NCBI GenBank assembly: GCA_946647665.1
Contig: CAMPCW010000005.1
Coordinates: 1 to 43,051 of the forward strand
DNA: 43,051 nucleotides
Source: an uncultured Caryophanales bacterium
Lineage (GTDB): Bacteria > Bacillota_I > Bacilli_A > RFN20 > CAG-826
Direction of reading: 5' to 3'
In this document: positions 1 through 8,551 of the stretch, one piece after another
Layout: each line of letters begins with the position of its first letter
Numbering within the stretch: position 1 is the first letter of the stretch
Made by a program: the position numbers and the translations under genes
Notes under the pieces: model-generated
Seen by the model: the letters and a program-made list of their open reading frames with translations, nothing else
Databases searched by the model: none
Told to the model about the DNA's origin: nothing

Positions 1-220
1 GATTAAGTGAAAATGAATCGCGAATACTGAATGGTTATTATTCCTCAATTCCACATCTATATTATATCATTATTTATAATTATATAAAAGGATATAGTGA
101 CTTATTTTTATACTTATTACGACTGAATATAATAATTACAATTCATTCCCCCCACCTATAGAGGTACCCATCAATTTAATAAATTGCTGTAGAAGACTTC
201 TTGCTTATATATGTTAAAAT

Positions 221-1225
221 TTATTTTGAAATAATGAGATCGTAATAAGCATCGATCTTTTTATTTAATTCATTCAATAACATTGTCTTAGTGGCTAAAT
301 CAGTAAATGAAGCATTAATTGAATTAGTTAAGAAATGCTTAACTTCATGTTTTTGTAATTTGAATTCTTGATATAAATGCCTAAATTCTTTTAAAACATC
401 AGTGTCACTAACAGTCATGTTATCAGAGTTAATTGTAACTGCAATTCCATACCTATCAAACTCTCTTAAAGGCACTGATTTATAATCTGGTAACGATGTA
501 GTCTGTAGGTTACTTGTAGGACAGAATTCAAAGGCGATTCTTTTTTCCACCATTTTTTTGATATTTTCTCTAGTTAATTCTAAGTGAACCCCGTGCCCGA
601 TTCTTTGAGCGTGAAGAAGATCAACTACTCTAATAACTTCATCACTACCACATGCTTCTCCAGCGTGAATTGTAATATTTAAATTACGTTTTTTTGCTTC
701 ATCAAATAAAGAAGCATAGTGATCTCCAGTTAAATATGCTTCTGGACCTGCTAAATCAACCGCAACTACCTTATCCATGCGGTATTTATCTGCTAATTCA
801 ATAGCAGGCATATTGACTTCAACAGGTGATTGTCTCATGCAGCAAAGTATTAAATTAGCGTCAAATCCGTTTTTATCTTTTAAAGCATATTTAAGTCCAG
901 AAATAGCAGATATAACCGCATCTTCTTGAGACATTCCTTTTAAAGTATGAAGCTGTGGAGCAAATCTAATTTCGGCATAAATATAGCCAGAATTATATAA
1001 TCGATTTACTAAACTTGTGACCGCATACGCTATCGAAAATTCATCTTGCAATAAAGAGCAAGGTAGGTCAAATCTTGTTAGGTATTCTTCTAAAGATGTA
1101 CAGCCTTCTGGAACACGGACATTTTTTGGAAAATCATCCCCTAAAGAGATGTGATTTCTTTCCGCTAAATATTTAAAATCTTCTAATCCTAAAGAACCAT
1201 CAAGGTGTAAATGTAAATCAATCAT
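221..1225 (-). CDS. add: Adenosine deaminase
   Basis: Hydrolyses adenosine (and deoxyadenosine) to inosine and ammonia in the cytoplasm, for purine salvage. The 334 residues carry the family's zinc site in order: HLH at residues 5-7, HAGE with His187, RIGHG with His211 and the Asp of NSDN at 268. The last motif reads SDN rather than the SLNTDDP of the E. coli enzyme; a DN form is familiar from other bacterial members, so this is not a sign of inactivation. Glu190 of HAGE is the expected proton donor. The ATG has a good ribosome site (AAAGGAG, about 6 bases away). It stands alone, divergent from mscL. Adenine deaminase-like activity cannot be excluded from sequence, but length and motifs fit adenosine deaminase well. 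Confidence 0.93.
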   Translation of the reverse strand: MIDLHLHLDGSLGLEDFKYLAERNHISLGDDFPKNVRVPEGCTSLEEYLTRFDLPCSLLQDEFSIAYAVTSLVNRLYNSGYIYAEIRFAPQLHTLKGMSQEDAVISAISGLKYALKDKNGFDANLILCCMRQSPVEVNMPAIELADKYRMDKVVAVDLAGPEAYLTGDHYASLFDEAKKRNLNITIHAGEACGSDEVIRVVDLLHAQRIGHGVHLELTRENIKKMVEKRIAFEFCPTSNLQTTSLPDYKSVPLREFDRYGIAVTINSDNMTVSDTDVLKEFRHLYQEFKLQKHEVKHFLTNSINASFTDLATKTMLLNELNKKIDAYYDLIISK

Positions 1226-1272
1226 ATTTTTCTCCTTTCTTAATCATAGTAAAAAAATGTTTTAAATTAAAG

Positions 1273-1296
1273 TCGTTTGAATTATTATTTAAACGA
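1273..1296 (+). promoter_or_regulatory. Leader hairpin touching the mscL ribosome site
   Basis: TCGTTTGAAT at 1273-1282 pairs with ATTTAAACGA at 1287-1296 (10 bp with one G-U, 4-nt loop). The 3' arm runs into the mscL Shine-Dalgarno GAAAGGA at 1295-1301. It could modulate translation or be an operator; no function is known. Confidence 0.35.
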
Positions 1297-1312
1297 AAGG
1301 ACAAAAATATTT

Positions 1313-1771
1313 ATGGCAAAAGATCCAAATAAGAAAGGATTCTTTGGCGAATTCAAAGAATTCATTACCCGTGGTAACGTCATGGATATGGCCGTTGGTG
1401 TCATTATCGGTGGTGCGTTCACTGCAATCGTTACTGCTTTAACAGGCGGCATTCTTCAACCATTAATTAACTGGTTAATTGGTGGTAGAGGCGGCTTAGA
1501 ATCAGCAAGAACTATCTTAGGTGATCCAGTCTATATGGAAACAGAAGTAGGTGGCCAAATCGTCAAACAAATCGACTGGGCGAAAACCAACTTTATTGAC
1601 TGGGGCGCATTTATCTCTGCGGTTATTAACTTCTTATTAGTCGCTCTCATCCTCTTCATCATTATTAAGGTCATTAATAGTGTTCATAGAAAAGGTGTTG
1701 AGGCTAGAGAAAAATTAGAAGCGAAAATTAAAGAAGAAGCTCAAGCAGAAGAAGAAAAGAAAGCTGAATAA
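1313..1771 (+). CDS. mscL: Large-conductance mechanosensitive channel MscL
   Basis: Homopentameric membrane channel that opens under high membrane tension and releases solutes on hypo-osmotic shock. An open frame reaches back to a TTG at 1277, but the ATG at 1313 is preferred: it has GAAAGGA 11 bases upstream and gives the canonical N-terminus (MAKDPNKKGFF then EFKEFITRGNVMDMAVG). That makes 152 residues, slightly longer than the usual 130-150. The first transmembrane helix (about residues 25-50) contains the glycine/alanine pattern VGVIIGGAFTAIV of the gate. The second lies near residues 98-125. The tail is a charged KxEAKIKEEAQ-type helix typical of the cytoplasmic bundle. A perfect 10-bp terminator follows. 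Confidence 0.95.
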   Translation: MAKDPNKKGFFGEFKEFITRGNVMDMAVGVIIGGAFTAIVTALTGGILQPLINWLIGGRGGLESARTILGDPVYMETEVGGQIVKQIDWAKTNFIDWGAFISAVINFLLVALILFIIIKVINSVHRKGVEAREKLEAKIKEEAQAEEEKKAE

Positions 1772-1787
1772 TTCTATTCTTGAAAAG

Positions 1788-1818
1788 AATAACTCGGGTT
1801 ATACCGAGTTATTTTTTT
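1788..1818 (+). terminator. Rho-independent terminator of mscL
   Basis: Perfect 10-bp stem AATAACTCGG/CCGAGTTATT (1788-1797 and 1804-1813) with loop GTTATA, followed by T-rich sequence. Its 3' arm overlaps the last codon region of the convergent phosphatase gene. Confidence 0.9.
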
Positions 1819-2243
1819 ATGTGTTTAATGATTGCATCCACTGCTTTTTTAATTCTTTGATAAACAAATTCAAATCTATCTGTATACCATGGATCTTCTA
1901 TTTCTACGTTATCTAAATATTCAGTTATTAGATGATATTTATCACTAGGTCCAAATAATCTTTGTAAATAATATAAATTATTCTTATCCATATAGAATAT
2001 GTAATCAGCGGATTCAAATTCGCTTCTAGAAATTCTAGTCGCGGAATGATGCACATCAATATAACCATGATTATGTAACACTCTTCTCATCGGAGGATAG
2101 ATGTCATTGCCTATTTCTTCTAAAGAAGTCGCTCTACTAGAAACGTTGATATCTAATTTATTTTCTTTAACTAAATCAGTAAAAAGAATCTCTGCAACTG
2201 GAGAGCGACAAATATTTCCGTGGCAAATAAAGATGACGTTCAT
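1809..2243 (-). CDS. Low-molecular-weight protein-tyrosine phosphatase
   Basis: Dephosphorylates phosphotyrosine (or arginine) in proteins; bacterial members often oppose a tyrosine kinase in capsule control or act as arginine phosphatases. The P-loop is at the N-terminus, CHGNICRS, with nucleophile Cys7 and Arg13 (C-x5-R). The general acid is Asp117 in DPWY near the C-terminus. The 144 residues match the family (140-160). No cognate kinase gene is nearby, so the substrate is unknown. No Shine-Dalgarno precedes the ATG; a TATACT box sits exactly six bases upstream, suggesting a leaderless mRNA. The stop codon lies inside the mscL terminator stem. Confidence 0.92.
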   Translation of the reverse strand: MNVIFICHGNICRSPVAEILFTDLVKENKLDINVSSRATSLEEIGNDIYPPMRRVLHNHGYIDVHHSATRISRSEFESADYIFYMDKNNLYYLQRLFGPSDKYHLITEYLDNVEIEDPWYTDRFEFVYQRIKKAVDAIIKHIKK

Positions 2244-2249
2244 ATAATA

Positions 2250-2278
2250 AGTATAATAAAAGGAGACATTTCTGTCTC
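2250..2278 (-). promoter_or_regulatory. Promoter for the phosphatase, predicted leaderless
   Basis: On the minus strand: GAGACA (2273-2278), 17-base spacer, TATACT (2250-2255), then six bases to the ATG at 2243. A start seven bases after the -10 falls on the A of the ATG. The -35 lies in one arm of the upstream aldolase terminator. Confidence 0.55.
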
Positions 2279-2280
2279 CT
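2253..2280 (-). terminator. Terminator of the aldolase gene
   Basis: Stem AGGAGACA/TGTCTCCT (8 bp, loop of 4) between the aldolase stop and the phosphatase, followed on the minus strand by TTTTA. It overlaps the phosphatase promoter. Confidence 0.75.
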
Positions 2281-2298
2281 ATAATTTAATTCATTAAA

Positions 2299-3273
2299 TT
2301 AAATCTTGTCGTTAGAACCAAGAACTTCTGTGATTTTATGTTTCACAAGTTCTTTGACATATTTACGACCATCACCGACATATTGACGTGGGTCAAAGTG
2401 TTCTGGATGTTCATCGAAGTGCTCTCTAATACCTGCAGTCATCGCTAAACGGAGGTCGCTATCGATATTAATCTTACAAACCGCTAATCTAGCAGCGTGT
2501 CTAAGTTGTTCTTCTGGAACACCAACTGCGTCAACGAGTTTGCCACCATGAGCGTTAATGATATCAACATATTCTTGGTTAACAGAGCTAGAACCGTGTA
2601 AAACAATTGGGAATCCTGGAAGTCTTCTAGAAACTTCTTCTAAGATATCAAATCTTAAAGGAGGTGGGAGAAGTTTTCCAGTTTTTGGATCTCTAGTACA
2701 TTGTTCTGGTTTAAATTTATAAGCACCATGAGATGTACCAATAGCAATAGCTAAGCTATCGCATCCAGTTCTTTTAACAAATTCTTCGACGTCTTCTGGC
2801 TTGGTGTAGCTTTCTGCACCATGTTCGACTTTAACCTCATCTTCGATACCAGCTAAAGTTCCAAGTTCAGCTTCAACGGTAACATATGGTTTATGAGCGT
2901 GAGCGTATTCACAAACTTTACGTGTAATAGCGATATTTTCTTCAAATGGTCTACTAGAGCAGTCAATCATGACGCTGGTAAAGCCACCATCGATACAATC
3001 TTTACAAATTTCAAAATCTGCACCGTGGTCTAAGTGTAAGACGATTGGTAAGCCTGTATCTTCTACAGCAGCTTCCACCATTTTCTTTAAATAGACAGGT
3101 TTAGCATATTTTCTTGCTCCAGCAGAAACTTGTAAGATGACTGGAGAGTTACATTCTTTAGCTGCTTCAGTAATGGCTTGAACGATTTCCATATTGTTGC
3201 AGTTAAAAGCCCCAATGGCGTAACCACCTTTATAGGCCTTTTCAAACATTTCAATAGTGTTAACTAATGGCAT
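2299..3273 (-). CDS. fba: Fructose-bisphosphate aldolase, class II
   Basis: Splits fructose-1,6-bisphosphate into dihydroxyacetone phosphate and glyceraldehyde-3-phosphate in glycolysis; zinc dependent. The 324 residues carry Asp82-His83 (LHLDHG), His182 (GTSHG) and His226 (VLHGSSS) as the catalytic Asp and zinc ligands, with the NIDSDLR phosphate-binding stretch near 269-275. The length and the insert before the last histidine fit the longer FbaA/type B-like bacterial form; tagatose-bisphosphate activity is less likely but not excluded. The ATG has AGAGGA upstream, and a TATAAT box lies at 3299-3304 on the minus strand. It is monocistronic, with its own terminator. Pgi and gpmI of the same pathway lie elsewhere in this window. 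Confidence 0.95.
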   Translation of the reverse strand: MPLVNTIEMFEKAYKGGYAIGAFNCNNMEIVQAITEAAKECNSPVILQVSAGARKYAKPVYLKKMVEAAVEDTGLPIVLHLDHGADFEICKDCIDGGFTSVMIDCSSRPFEENIAITRKVCEYAHAHKPYVTVEAELGTLAGIEDEVKVEHGAESYTKPEDVEEFVKRTGCDSLAIAIGTSHGAYKFKPEQCTRDPKTGKLLPPPLRFDILEEVSRRLPGFPIVLHGSSSVNQEYVDIINAHGGKLVDAVGVPEEQLRHAARLAVCKINIDSDLRLAMTAGIREHFDEHPEHFDPRQYVGDGRKYVKELVKHKITEVLGSNDKI

Positions 3274-3337
3274 ATTATATCCTCTTTTCTAATTGATTAT
3301 TATACACGTTTTATCACTAAAATAAACCTTAAGTTTA

Positions 3338-6300
3338 TTAATGAGAGATGTATGGCAAGATTCTATTAATAAGGTCAATTAATTCATTAATAGTAAGACT
3401 GCCAAATGTTCGGCCGCCATAAGGGTTGTCAGTGCCCATAATTTTATCGTTTAAAACGGCATTGAATGGTATTGGGTTTTCTGGATCAGGATCAGTAATT
3501 AGTCCTGCATCATGTAACGATTGAAGGCTTTCTGTTTTAACATGGTTAAACATATTATCGGTGAATTTGCTCATGCTATTAACAGTATATGAATAGCCTT
3601 CTTTAAGGACGAAATATTTATCAATATCTGAGAATTTTTCGTAAGATTCATCTTCGTCATTTTTTTTCGCTGTAGTAAACATAAACCAATAAGTCATATT
3701 GATTTTTTGCCTTTTAATAGATTCAATCTTGACTTGATAGAATACATCTTTTTCTTTATAAATCATTTCGATAGAAGCTGTTAAAGAATTATTCTTCTCG
3801 TCAAATGTCTCTGTGCCTTGATATTCGCTTCCAGTGACATATTTATATGCTTCTCTAACAGCAGGATTAATCGCTGCTATAGAATATTCAGAAGCAGAAT
3901 AAACATAATCGTAATAATAATTATTATTACCACTATCGTAAACAAAGATATTCTCGTCCTTGTTTTTGGCAGTATTGTTGATTATTCCTTTGGCTAATAC
4001 ATCAGCGTTAGATCCTTCAACGATAGCACCTTTATTGACATCGCCATCAAGAGGAGTAAATGAAATTCTGATAGAATTTCTACTTGCTGCTTTTTCATCT
4101 TTTTCATACATGGCATCGCCAAATAATTCGATGATGTTTAAGTTTTCTAAAGCATGTTGCAAATTATTGTTGCCTTCGCCGAAAACAGTAACACCGGCCA
4201 AAATATTCATAATATTTGAAGATGAAGCAGGATCAATATTGATGATATCAGACAATTTTAATTCTGCAATTCTTTCTGGAATATCCACTAATTTAGTGTA
4301 TTTCAAGCTTTGCAAAACTTGTGGAGAATTCTCATCAATATCTACGACATCTTTTAAAGCCAAACTATTTCTTAAAGCAATAATCATTGCACTAGAGTCA
4401 TTAATGACTGTGTTACCAACTGCATATAAAGAATCACGAGGTTTTGCATCTTTTAATTCTGTATCAGTCTTGCTAGGGACGTCGGTACCAGTAAACTCTT
4501 TTGCTTCTTTTTTAGCAATATAGCCAGTATCTTTTGTGTAATAAGCAGCAAGTTCTTCGCTTAATTCTTCGTTTGGAACTTTTTCCCAATCTTCGCTATG
4601 AAGGATGTAATATTCATAAGCATCGCCACCAAGTGAGCGTTTATAAATATCACCTGGATAAATCTTCATCACGTCTTTAACTCTTAAATCCTTCATCGCA
4701 TTACTTAAGTCATTAAGAGTTGTATCTTTTAAAGCTATTAAAACTTGCGGTGAAGATTTTTCATCAATATTAAATAAATCACTAATTTTTAACGAAGAGA
4801 ATTTAGCACCAATACTAGTGATTGGACAATCTTTTAAGGCCTCGGAGGTCGCAATTTTATAAATCATCGAAGTTGGATCTGTTCCAATATCAATCACATC
4901 TCGTAAGGTTAATGATTCGATTTTTGATGATAAATTACCAATTGTAGATTTCAAATTAATTAAAGATTTTAAAACCACATTATCGCCAGCAGTAACAACA
5001 GCGGATAATGGAATGCTATTAATTGTTTCTTGATTAGTCAAATCACCAATTGTAGCTTTAGGTTTGTTGGTTTCTTCATCAATTCCTTTTAGATCAACGA
5101 CTGCTTTTAAAATAGAATTATTTTTATAGTCAGGGAAAATATCGATAATTCTAACTGTGCTAATATCTTTTTCACTAATTTCTTTTAAAGTATTATCTTT
5201 AAATGAATACAAAATATCACCTTCCTTAAGACCGGTAAAGATATCAGAAATCTTAAGAGCTAAAACACGATTATTATTGTTTAAGTCCCCAACAGTGTAA
5301 TAGTGTTCACCTTGATCATCTTTATATGTCATATTTGCTAAAGCTTTTAAAACTCCATCAGCTTTAGGGAAAAGATCTTTTAGTGGAAGTCCTTCAACAA
5401 ATCCGTTAGCCATGATTTCATCAAATTTATATCCACCTATAGCTTTAAGGAAATCTGTTTTAGTTGTATCAATAACTTCTTCAAGTTTTAAACCGGTGAT
5501 ATTGGAAAAATCAGTTAAATCGGAAATTGCCCAACCTTTAGCCTTGATTGTTTGTAATAACTTATTATTCTTAGCTTCTTCATCGGTGAATAATTTGCCG
5601 ATTTGCAAAGTCTTGATATTAGTATCGTTTAAATCACCGATTGTCCAACCTAATTCTCTAATTTGATCAATGAAAGGTCCGCCACCTTCAATTAATTTAC
5701 CGATTTCTAATTGTTTGATATTAGTGTCATTAAAATCCGCTAATGTCCAAGTAGCGACTTGTTGTAAAAATGGACTGGTGCTAGTATCGATTACATCACC
5801 AATAACGATAGCTTTTTTGACTTTATCAAAATAACCATCGCCACCATCAATAATATCTTGTAATGAAACTAATTCGTCTTCACTAGCATTCTCATTAACA
5901 ACATATTTTTTGTTAACTTCGTCATAGACGATTGGGTAAACAATGTATTTCAAAACACCATTAGCAACAATTTTGCCGTCTTTCTTAAAGAAATTACCGA
6001 TTTTAATACCAGTTTTCATCGCATGAGGAATGAATTCCATCAAACTCATAGTGTGATCGTATTCTTCATCAGAACGCGGACTAGATTTGTTTAATGTAAA
6101 AGGTTTTGTTTTAATTTCATCCCATTTAAATTGATAATGAACTTCTTTTTCTAAAGCAGGGTTAATATTAGTAAGAAGTGCATTTTTAATCGTAGGAGTG
6201 ACTTTGTCAATATCACCAAGAGTTTCAAACTTTTGACTTGGCAAAGAAGAAATCAATTGGAGAAGTGTCATTCCTTGGTATTCTGGTTGCAATATACTTT

Positions 6301-6496
6301 CAGCATCTAGACCAAACATTCCTATGACTTGCCCAGTTTTAAACACTGTCCCCATAAGAACACCGGCAATACCAATGACTAAAACACAAGATAAAAATCC
6401 TGTAAACCACATCAATAGGTATCTCCACCACATCTTTTTCTTTCGTGGCTTATAATTTTTAATCTCTCTTCCGTCTTTTAATGTAACCTCACTCAT
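3338..6496 (-). CDS. Large membrane-anchored repeat protein, function unknown
   Basis: I do not recognise a named family. The 1052-residue protein starts with a basic cytoplasmic segment (KPRKKK, residues 16-21) and one strong hydrophobic helix (about 24-48), so most of it should lie outside the cell, anchored at its N-terminus. Residues about 205-795 are built from degenerate repeats of roughly 40-60 residues. Each pairs a TIGDLN-like strand (TLADFN 251, TIGDLN 285, AISDLT 323, TVGDLN 401, TIGDLT 482, TLNDLS 593) with an LKISDIF-like strand (LEIGKL 263, LQIGKL 297, LKISDIF 414, LRDVIDI 531, LKISDLF 569, LALKDVVDI 712, LKLSDIINI 746) and an SPQVL-type helix. The C-terminal third is different and tyrosine/asparagine rich. 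The start overlaps surE by 8 bases (ATGAGTGA), and GGGGAGGA lies upstream, so the two genes are translationally coupled. Confidence 0.85.
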   Translation of the reverse strand: MSEVTLKDGREIKNYKPRKKKMWWRYLLMWFTGFLSCVLVIGIAGVLMGTVFKTGQVIGMFGLDAESILQPEYQGMTLLQLISSLPSQKFETLGDIDKVTPTIKNALLTNINPALEKEVHYQFKWDEIKTKPFTLNKSSPRSDEEYDHTMSLMEFIPHAMKTGIKIGNFFKKDGKIVANGVLKYIVYPIVYDEVNKKYVVNENASEDELVSLQDIIDGGDGYFDKVKKAIVIGDVIDTSTSPFLQQVATWTLADFNDTNIKQLEIGKLIEGGGPFIDQIRELGWTIGDLNDTNIKTLQIGKLFTDEEAKNNKLLQTIKAKGWAISDLTDFSNITGLKLEEVIDTTKTDFLKAIGGYKFDEIMANGFVEGLPLKDLFPKADGVLKALANMTYKDDQGEHYYTVGDLNNNNRVLALKISDIFTGLKEGDILYSFKDNTLKEISEKDISTVRIIDIFPDYKNNSILKAVVDLKGIDEETNKPKATIGDLTNQETINSIPLSAVVTAGDNVVLKSLINLKSTIGNLSSKIESLTLRDVIDIGTDPTSMIYKIATSEALKDCPITSIGAKFSSLKISDLFNIDEKSSPQVLIALKDTTLNDLSNAMKDLRVKDVMKIYPGDIYKRSLGGDAYEYYILHSEDWEKVPNEELSEELAAYYTKDTGYIAKKEAKEFTGTDVPSKTDTELKDAKPRDSLYAVGNTVINDSSAMIIALRNSLALKDVVDIDENSPQVLQSLKYTKLVDIPERIAELKLSDIINIDPASSSNIMNILAGVTVFGEGNNNLQHALENLNIIELFGDAMYEKDEKAASRNSIRISFTPLDGDVNKGAIVEGSNADVLAKGIINNTAKNKDENIFVYDSGNNNYYYDYVYSASEYSIAAINPAVREAYKYVTGSEYQGTETFDEKNNSLTASIEMIYKEKDVFYQVKIESIKRQKINMTYWFMFTTAKKNDEDESYEKFSDIDKYFVLKEGYSYTVNSMSKFTDNMFNHVKTESLQSLHDAGLITDPDPENPIPFNAVLNDKIMGTDNPYGGRTFGSLTINELIDLINRILPYISH

Positions 6497-7169
6497 AATC
6501 TAATGTCCTCCCCAATTTAGATATAGATATGTAGCCATGATGAACCGCGTAGACATCGCTAGAGGTATCATCACATTCTTCATCTTTCAAAGTTCGTAAT
6601 GCTTGATATTTGTTTTTTTCTACTTCTTGATAATATGTCACTTCTTTTCTATAGAAGATATGTGTTTCTTTGATGCCTTTAACAATGTCCCCTAAAGGAA
6701 AATTCACATTTAATAAATATTCATTAGATAATAAGTTGTTAGTTTTGATATAAGACATCACTTCATCAAAATATTTCTCCACCAATTCGAAATTATGTTC
6801 TGCTGAAACTGCAATAGCAGGGATACGATATGTTAAAGCCTGTAAACACGCTCCAATTGTCCCGCTATACATTGTGTCATAAGAGATGTTATGTCCGTGA
6901 TTAATTCCAGAAACAACTAGATCAAATTTAACACCAATACTACTTAAAGCATAAGCAACGCAATCAGCAGGGGTAGAATTCACAACATATAAATCATCGC
7001 TCTTTTTAATAACTTCAATTGGTTCTGTTAAATTAAGAGCAACAGATTTAGCGGACATCACTGTTTTAGGGGCCACTACAATCACTTTTCCGTACTTGCT
7101 TAAAAGTGCTTTCAGTGTTTTTATACCTAAAGCATCATACCCATCATCATTAGTGAGAAGAATGTTCAT
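6489..7169 (-). CDS. surE: 5'/3'-nucleotidase SurE
   Basis: Metal-dependent phosphatase that removes phosphate from nucleoside monophosphates and short polyphosphates, linked to stationary-phase survival. The N-terminal LLTNDDGYDA contains the metal-binding Asp8-Asp9, the APKTVMSAKS loop supplies the next ligand region, and VSGINHGHN carries the conserved Asn. The 226 residues are slightly shorter than the usual 245-265, mainly at the C-terminus. It ends in TGA inside the start of the 1052-residue gene. No convincing Shine-Dalgarno precedes the ATG; TAAAAT lies nine bases upstream, suggesting a leader of only a few bases. Confidence 0.92.
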   Translation of the reverse strand: MNILLTNDDGYDALGIKTLKALLSKYGKVIVVAPKTVMSAKSVALNLTEPIEVIKKSDDLYVVNSTPADCVAYALSSIGVKFDLVVSGINHGHNISYDTMYSGTIGACLQALTYRIPAIAVSAEHNFELVEKYFDEVMSYIKTNNLLSNEYLLNVNFPLGDIVKGIKETHIFYRKEVTYYQEVEKNKYQALRTLKDEECDDTSSDVYAVHHGYISISKLGRTLDYE

Positions 7170-7224
7170 CTTGTAATAATTTTATTAGAAAATATATTAC
7201 TCCGCCATATTATTTAATTAATAT

Positions 7225-7250
7225 CGAAAAAGCCCCGCAAATGCGAGGCT
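7225..7250 (-). terminator. Terminator of the membrane protein gene
   Basis: Minus-strand stem AGCCTCGC/GCGGGGCT (8 bp, one G-U, loop ATTT) followed by TTTTTC. It separates the membrane-protein transcript from surE. Confidence 0.85.
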
Positions 7251-7275
7251 AGTAGTTTAATAAATAAGTTTTGAA

Positions 7276-7842
7276 TTATTCAGCTTTTTCTTTGGATAAT
7301 GAATTGAATAATAAAACAATATAAATTGCGTAAACTAATAATGTCACCACACCAATTGTAGCAAAAGTCGCTTCATTACCTTGAGCGTCAAATAATAAAT
7401 CAGTGACTAAAGCAATAGCAAAAATAGCAGCAAATAATCCAGTTAATCTAACGATAACAGCGCTCTTTTCAAATCTAGAGATAATGTAAAACACAACCAT
7501 CAATAAGGAAGCACCCATGCATAATGGATAAATTACCCAAGCGGTTGGTCCCATAAAATCAGAATTTTCAATCACTCTAAGTAGATAGAACACAAACATA
7601 AATGTTGGGAATAAAGAAACAGATAAGATGTTTAACACTTTCTTTAAACCAGCAGGCATCTTCTCTCCTAGAACAATCCCTAAAATTCCAGCGCAGAGGT
7701 AGTAAGAAGAGATAATGACTGCAACTAAACCAATTGCAAACACCTTTCCGTCAGCGCGAATCCAGTTCAAATAGAGCAAGAAAAATAAAACACCAAAGAT
7801 TAAGCTTAAATATGGCTTAATTAAGCCCATAACTTTTTTCAT
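7276..7842 (-). CDS. Small multi-pass membrane protein, unknown function
   Basis: No family recognised. The 188 residues hold about six hydrophobic helices (near residues 12-28, 35-58, 69-90, 100-121, 130-148 and 160-180) separated by short loops, with a positively charged, lysine-rich C-terminal end (LSKEKAE). There are no obvious catalytic or transport motifs. AAAGGAG lies a good distance before the ATG. It follows the ThiF-like gene by 37 bases on the same strand and could be co-transcribed with it, but it has its own strong terminator. Confidence 0.8.
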   Translation of the reverse strand: MKKVMGLIKPYLSLIFGVLFFLLYLNWIRADGKVFAIGLVAVIISSYYLCAGILGIVLGEKMPAGLKKVLNILSVSLFPTFMFVFYLLRVIENSDFMGPTAWVIYPLCMGASLLMVVFYIISRFEKSAVIVRLTGLFAAIFAIALVTDLLFDAQGNEATFATIGVVTLLVYAIYIVLLFNSLSKEKAE

Positions 7843-7879
7843 TTTAAAAATCTCCTTTTAATACAAAAATATTTTAGTC

Positions 7880-8551
7880 TTATGAAATTAACATTTCAAC
7901 TAGTCTATATGAGTTATAGTCAAAATAATATATTTTGTCTAAGCCAGAACATTCACCTAATAAATGCTTAATAGCGAGCATACTAGCTAAAGAAGATATA
8001 ATGCCCACCATTGGTCCCATGACGCCATCTTTAGGAGAGGAAACGATATCGGAATTTGTGATATCTAATAAGCTTTTATTAATAAATAAGCAATACTGTC
8101 CTTTATATCCGTCCACTCCAATATGTAAAAACGGAATCTTATTATCTTTACACGCTTTAGCGATAATTAATTTAGCTTTCCAGTTATCTACCGCATCAAT
8201 AACTAAGTCATAGTCTTTAACTAACTCTTCGATATTAGATTCATCAACTTTTAGATTAATTGAGTTAATATGGGCGTCACTATTTCTACTTAATAAGGCA
8301 CTTTTAACAACATCAACTTTAAGTTTTCCAACATCAGATTCAGTAAGCAAAATTTGTCTATTTAAATTAGACAATTCGACTTTATCGTAGTCCACGATTG
8401 TTAGATTAGTGACCCCATTAGTGACTAAATAAGTAGAGACGTGTTGACCAACTCCGCCCACTCCAATAATAAGTACTCTTTTTTGAGCAAGAGAAAGAAG
8501 CTGTTCTAAGTCAATATCTTTAAGTTCTAAAAGGCGAGAATAGCGACTCAT
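7880..8551 (-). CDS. ThiF/MoeB/HesA-family adenylyltransferase (E1-like)
   Basis: Predicted to adenylate the C-terminal glycine of the ubiquitin-like protein encoded just upstream, as ThiF does for ThiS and MoeB for MoaD. The nucleotide fold is clear: GVGGVG at 30-35, the Asp of VDYD at 54, the NLNRQ Arg finger at 62-66 and VDNW around 131-134. The 223 residues lack the paired CxxC zinc sites and the cysteine normally found just before the GVxGPxVG segment; this copy reads SPKDGVMGPMVG. Activation without a persulfide cysteine, or a non-thiamine role, is therefore possible. The start overlaps the ThiS-like stop (TAATG), and the upstream gene's glycine codons provide the only purine-rich ribosome site. 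No thiamine or molybdopterin genes are present in the window. Confidence 0.88.
   Translation of the reverse strand: MSRYSRLLELKDIDLEQLLSLAQKRVLIIGVGGVGQHVSTYLVTNGVTNLTIVDYDKVELSNLNRQILLTESDVGKLKVDVVKSALLSRNSDAHINSINLKVDESNIEELVKDYDLVIDAVDNWKAKLIIAKACKDNKIPFLHIGVDGYKGQYCLFINKSLLDITNSDIVSSPKDGVMGPMVGIISSLASMLAIKHLLGECSGLDKIYYFDYNSYRLVEMLIS

Noticed and set aside
3960-4523. Open frame of 187 codons on the plus strand inside the 1052-residue gene
   Set aside because: It mirrors the repeat protein on the opposite strand, has no ribosome site and reads as an antisense shadow.
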